Assembly: GCA_037501455.1 (NCBI GenBank)
Contig: CM074860.1
Span: forward strand, 42,046,501 to 42,110,500
Length of the DNA stretch: 64,000 bases
Reading direction: 5' to 3'
Source of the DNA: Lantana camara
Lineage: Eukaryota; Streptophyta; Magnoliopsida; Lamiales; Verbenaceae
Shown here piece by piece: positions 60,501 to 64,000 of this stretch. Numbering within the stretch: position 1 is the first letter of the stretch; each line of letters starts with the position of its first letter. Under the pieces are notes generated by a model. It ran no database searches, was not told where the DNA came from, and saw only the letters and a program-made list of their open reading frames with translations. Made by a program: the position numbers and the translations under genes.

Positions 60501-60660
60501 CTTGGTTACTATAATTGGGTCGGCTGTTTCGGTTCCATCGATGGTTCAATGGTGAGAAAGGAGGAATGGCAATATAAGATGGCGTGAGCGTTTGGTCTTT
60601 GCACGTGCTTGTTATTTTGATTTTTAATTTATTTAAGTATTTATATACATATTCTATATA
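60501..60660 (-). promoter_or_regulatory. 5' UTR and promoter side of CDKF
   Basis: Upstream of the ATG lies a short leader containing no other minus-strand ATG in a long frame, then A/T-rich sequence from 60610 on. No single TATA box can be chosen with confidence. Transposon-like sequence starts by about 60670, so the intact upstream region is short. Confidence 0.4.
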
Positions 60661-61081
60661 TTATCTATATCTATATTATATTAAAAAGAAGGGATTTTTT
60701 TGAAAAACTCACTATGACGTGACCCAATCATAACCTGGACACATCATTGCACGCTATTCCATAAGAACATGCCATGTGGACCTCAGAACCGCTTGAGGTC
60801 CTCCAATGGATCCATTAACCCTTCTAAGAAATAGCTCTGAAATAACTACAAGTCCCTCCTGGACGATCGAGCGTGACGTATAGATCCTCTATCGCTCTAT
60901 GGTGGCCGTCGGGCTCCAAGTGTACATGAGGGGACATGGACTGAATACAATGCACCTCTCGAAATCTGGAGCCCGAGTCGAAATCTGGAGGCCTGGTGCC
61001 TCTTGGGCATCTCACGAATACCGCTCAAGAGGGAATACATTGGGGATAAAATACTCCCATATGTACATCGAGAGCCCATGT
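60661..61081. other. Unassigned sequence, possible Helitron 5' end at 60671
   Basis: TCTATATTATATTAAAAAG after an A at 60671 resembles a plant Helitron start, but no CTRR end with hairpin was found. At 60959-60990 CGAAATCTGGAG is repeated 20 bp apart. The rest (60840-61081) is not A/T rich and has no recognisable frame. Function unknown. Confidence 0.35.
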
Positions 61082-61600
61082 TCTATGACATCCGCTTGTT
61101 CGCACGTACAGGTTTGTACCACGTATGAGTTTATTTTCCGTAATTATGTTTATTTTCATTTTTATTTGATGCATTTATCTTTTATTCCATTGTTTCTTTT
61201 ATGAATTATTTGAAATAAAATGAAATATATGATTTAAATGTCAATAATATGCCTTAAGTGGAACTATGATGAGAATTCTTGCGATTTATGAATTTATGAT
61301 ATGTGAATTTTATTCCTGAGCATGATAATTTCGTGAATTATGTGAAATACGTGATTTAAGGGTGTAATTGTATGATTTTAAAATTATTGGACTTAATTGT
61401 AATTTCGAATTTGGACCTAATTGCAACTTTTTAAAAGTTTTGGACTCATTTGGAAAATGATCCATTTTAGTACACTTGTGTACATTTTAATTTATATCTT
61501 GAGCTCTGGGACTCGGATTCGAGTCCCGTTTTTGGCGCTCAACTCTTTTTGATGATCCCGACGCAATGGAACAAGTTTCGTAATTTTTCGATGTCGCTTC
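61082..61600 (+). mobile_element. Ty3/gypsy LTR fragment (5' tip)
   Basis: ATGACATCCGCTTGTTCG followed by GTACAGGTTTG resembles the tip of the other LTRs (TGTRACRYCCCG, then CAGGTA). It extends to 61600, where a better preserved LTR begins, probably inserted into it. Confidence 0.6.
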
Positions 61601-63272
61601 TGTAACATCCCGATCGATCGGATTTTCAGGTACGTCGTAACGAGAGAGTTTTATGCGCTTTAAATTAGTTAATTTCGTAATTGAATGTTATTTTAATGCT
61701 TATATGATTATTTGAAATTATATGAAATTAATTGCTTATATTATGAACTTTGAATTTTAAACGTTTAAAGTTTGCATGCTCGTAATTTGCTCGTTATGTG
61801 CTGGAATTCAATTTCGATTTTTGTGAAATTTTGATATGCGTGATATATGTGAGTTATGAATGTGTTTTCATGCTCGTTTTAAGTTTTCGTGTTCGTTTGT
61901 CGAGGTTTTAAACCTTAAGTATTTGACGAGGGACATGAGGGTCTAACTAGTTTTAGCGCGCCACGTGTTCCGGAGGCCATAACTTGAGCTCGAGAATTCG
62001 GATTCGAATTCCGGAAGAAGCATCGGACTCGTAACAAAGAGATGAAACCAATGAACCTGATTTGGTATTTTTCTAAGCCCATTTGGACCCTCGTTTTTGC
62101 CCGGAACGAACAGCTTGTGCTAAAGCCACCTTCTTTGACTAGTCTTCTTGGTGGGACCCATTTTAACTTAACCAAAGCCTAACCTTGATCCTTGGAGCTG
62201 AGTTAACTATCCCTTATCTTCTCCTAGCCCTTGAAACCGAGCAAAACACCCTCCCTTTTGCTGCAAATGATCGAGACAAAGGAGGAGAAGAGAAGAGAAG
62301 AAAAACTTTGGCCCTCTTGTGATTTTGAGCTCAAATCACCATCTTTCTTCTTCAAATCTTCAAGGTATGTATATTTTTGTATTCTCTACACTTTTATACA
62401 AGTTTTGATCCATTTAATACTTGTTTTGCATCAGACTTAATTAGGGTTTGGGTAGGAGCATCAAGAGGGACTTTTGGGGATTTTTGCTCTTATGTGCTAG
62501 CTTGCTTTGTGGCTGATTGCTTGCTCATAAAATGAAGTATATGCACGTGTTTCTTTGATCATTTGATGCTTAAATGATAGTATATTATGTTGGATGATTT
62601 TCTCTTGAGATCCTTTGATGAAATTATGAGTTTTTAAGCCTCAAACCTAAGCTAGAAATCTGCTCCCCTGTTTTGGAACTGTTGTGTTGATTTGTGCTTT
62701 GTTGCTTGAGTTCATGGCTTCCAATTCGTGTGAATTTGCATGGAGATGTTGTATACTAATTGCTTTACATGTTAGCCCTGCTCTTGCAAGCCTTTAGATC
62801 CATTTTCAGCTCCTAAACCGAAACATGAAGCCTATTTGTATGCTATGTGCGAACTGAACTGCTGTCACATTTTTGAGTTCAAATGATTGAATTATGGCAT
62901 CCAATTTCGTGTATTAATGCATGGTTATGTGTTACACATGTTACTCTATGAATATGCTCGATTTTGGCTTGATTTCATGCTTCATTTCAGCTATATATGT
63001 GAGAATATATTCTGTTCTTCCCGGTTTGAGCTGCTGTCAGAATTTTGCTTTGATTGATGACTTTTTGAACTCCATTTCGTGTGAAATTTCATGGACATGA
63101 AGTATATGAGTTGTTCTACATGTTATCTAAATGTTCTTAAGCTTTTATGCCCTGTTTTCATACATCATTGCTGCTGCAAATTTGAGACATGGCATAGCTT
63201 AATTTCATTCCTTCCTTGCATCAGTTTTTATGGTTGAACTTTGAGCTGTTTGTTGCTGCTTCTTATGGCATG
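61601..63272 (+). mobile_element. LTR of family A' (5' part, interrupted)
   Basis: Starts TGTAACATCCCG and matches the reverse complement of 17217 down to about 12400, with the donor-like AAG|GTATGT at 62365-62366 and the block CTTTGACTAGTCTTCTTG. It is cut at 63273 by another LTR before its dyad cluster would be reached. Confidence 0.85.
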
Positions 63273-64000
63273 TGTGACGCCCCGTATTCTCGAAGGGCGT
63301 CCTGACGATATTAACAAGTAAGTCTCTACACTTGTGTGTGTTTAATTTAAGAGTTCTTGAATTATGTGCTTTAATGTAAATCCAATTTAATATGTGATCA
63401 TTCGAATTATTCTAAGATTAATTGTCAACTTGATTAATTACGCGCATATTTAACCCTAACTGTCTAATTTGATTTAATTCAAATTTATTCCATGAAATAA
63501 TTGTCAAGTTGATTTTAAATCCATCATGTTACTTAACTTGTTTAATTTCGGTTTACTTGAATTCCTTGAGATTAATTATCAATCATGTGTTTACGAAGTG
63601 TCGTTAAATTGTACGAAAAGTTTTCAAAAATTAATGAATTAAACTCTAATTGGTAAATCTCTATTTCATTTTAATTTATAAAATTAATTCGGAGCTTGAA
63701 TGTTTATTCGTAACTTTACCTATTTTATTTACGATATTTGTACGCGATAGTTCACTTTGCTACGCGATAAGGATACCCGGTTGTATATAGCTTGTGCACA
63801 AGACACATTTCTCTCAATCTCCTTTCTTTCTCTCTCTCTCTCTCTTCTCTCTCACTCCTCTCCCACTCTCTCACCCGCGGTCACTATGCACGGCTTCGGT
63901 TACGAGCCCATAACTCGATCGTTTCTCGACGGAACTCAACAAACGAATAGTCCATTTCGATTATCTCGGCGAGACGTACGCAAGATTACCAATTTCACGG
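63273..64000 (+). mobile_element. LTR H, related to F, runs off the window
   Basis: Starts TGTGACGCCCCGT after GGCATG. It has a CT microsatellite at about 63825-63850, then TCGTTTCTCGACGGAA and AATAGTCCATTTCGATTATC blocks shared with LTR F at 46595-46640. The end is outside the window, so solo or full-length state is unknown. Confidence 0.75.

Overview
The window is plant nuclear DNA, most likely from a eudicot. It holds one ordinary gene, a two-exon cyclin-dependent kinase F (CDKF;1/CAK1-type) at 57908-60500 on the minus strand. Almost everything else is transposable-element sequence, mainly Ty3/gypsy LTRs nested up to four deep. No bacterial, organellar or CRISPR features were seen.

Layout. 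(1) 1-9045: tandem array, period 2605-2606 bp, minus strand. Each unit is a 913-bp chromovirus LTR joined directly to an RNase H end, integrase and chromodomain; the array runs off the left edge. (2) 9046-9417: a plus-strand integrase scrap. (3) 9418-35248: element A, plus strand, a gag-only Ty3/gypsy element with LTRs over 3 kb, a mutated PBS and a PPT. Its 5' LTR holds solo LTR A' (10023-17217), which holds solo LTR G (13842-17056). Its body holds solo LTR C1 (19466-26448), which holds E (21227-25281), which holds a copia-type solo LTR (21420-23697). Its 3' LTR holds solo LTR D (29196-33396), which holds an almost perfect 1637-bp palindrome (31748-33384). (4) 35249-50995: element B, minus strand, non-coding inside, with PBS, PPT and a 5' LTR split by solo LTR F; solo LTR C2 sits beside its PPT. 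(5) 50996-52470: LTR fragments. (6) 52949-56633: a non-autonomous hAT element containing a second hAT, a MITE, a Helitron-like insert and a captured exon of the TRAPP subunit TRS31/TRAPPC5. (7) 57500-60560: the CDKF gene. (8) 61082-64000: LTR fragments entering the next nest.

Most nesting calls rest on target-site duplications read at both ends: CACTC, CGTTA, GAGGT, GAATA, TGTTT, TGGGG, CAATC and CTCCGTTG are exact; GTTCG/GTTCC, ACTAG/ACTGG and GGTCCGGG/GGTCCAGG carry one mismatch.

The most interesting signal lies inside the LTRs. Families A, A', B, C, D and G each carry, a similar distance inside the LTR, a cluster of 16-bp dyads. In A, A', B, C and D these have a shared ACGGSCGT-like core and family-specific arms that remain complementary to each other. 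The dyads come in couples whose starts are 32 bp apart (31 in two cases, 34-35 in family B). The same LTRs share a GTAAG-type splice donor upstream of the cluster, a CAGTC-loop-GACTG hairpin, and a GCTAGGCGG/CCGCCTAGC complementary pair near the 3' end. Together they look like a conserved cis-acting RNA or DNA architecture that I cannot match to a described system.
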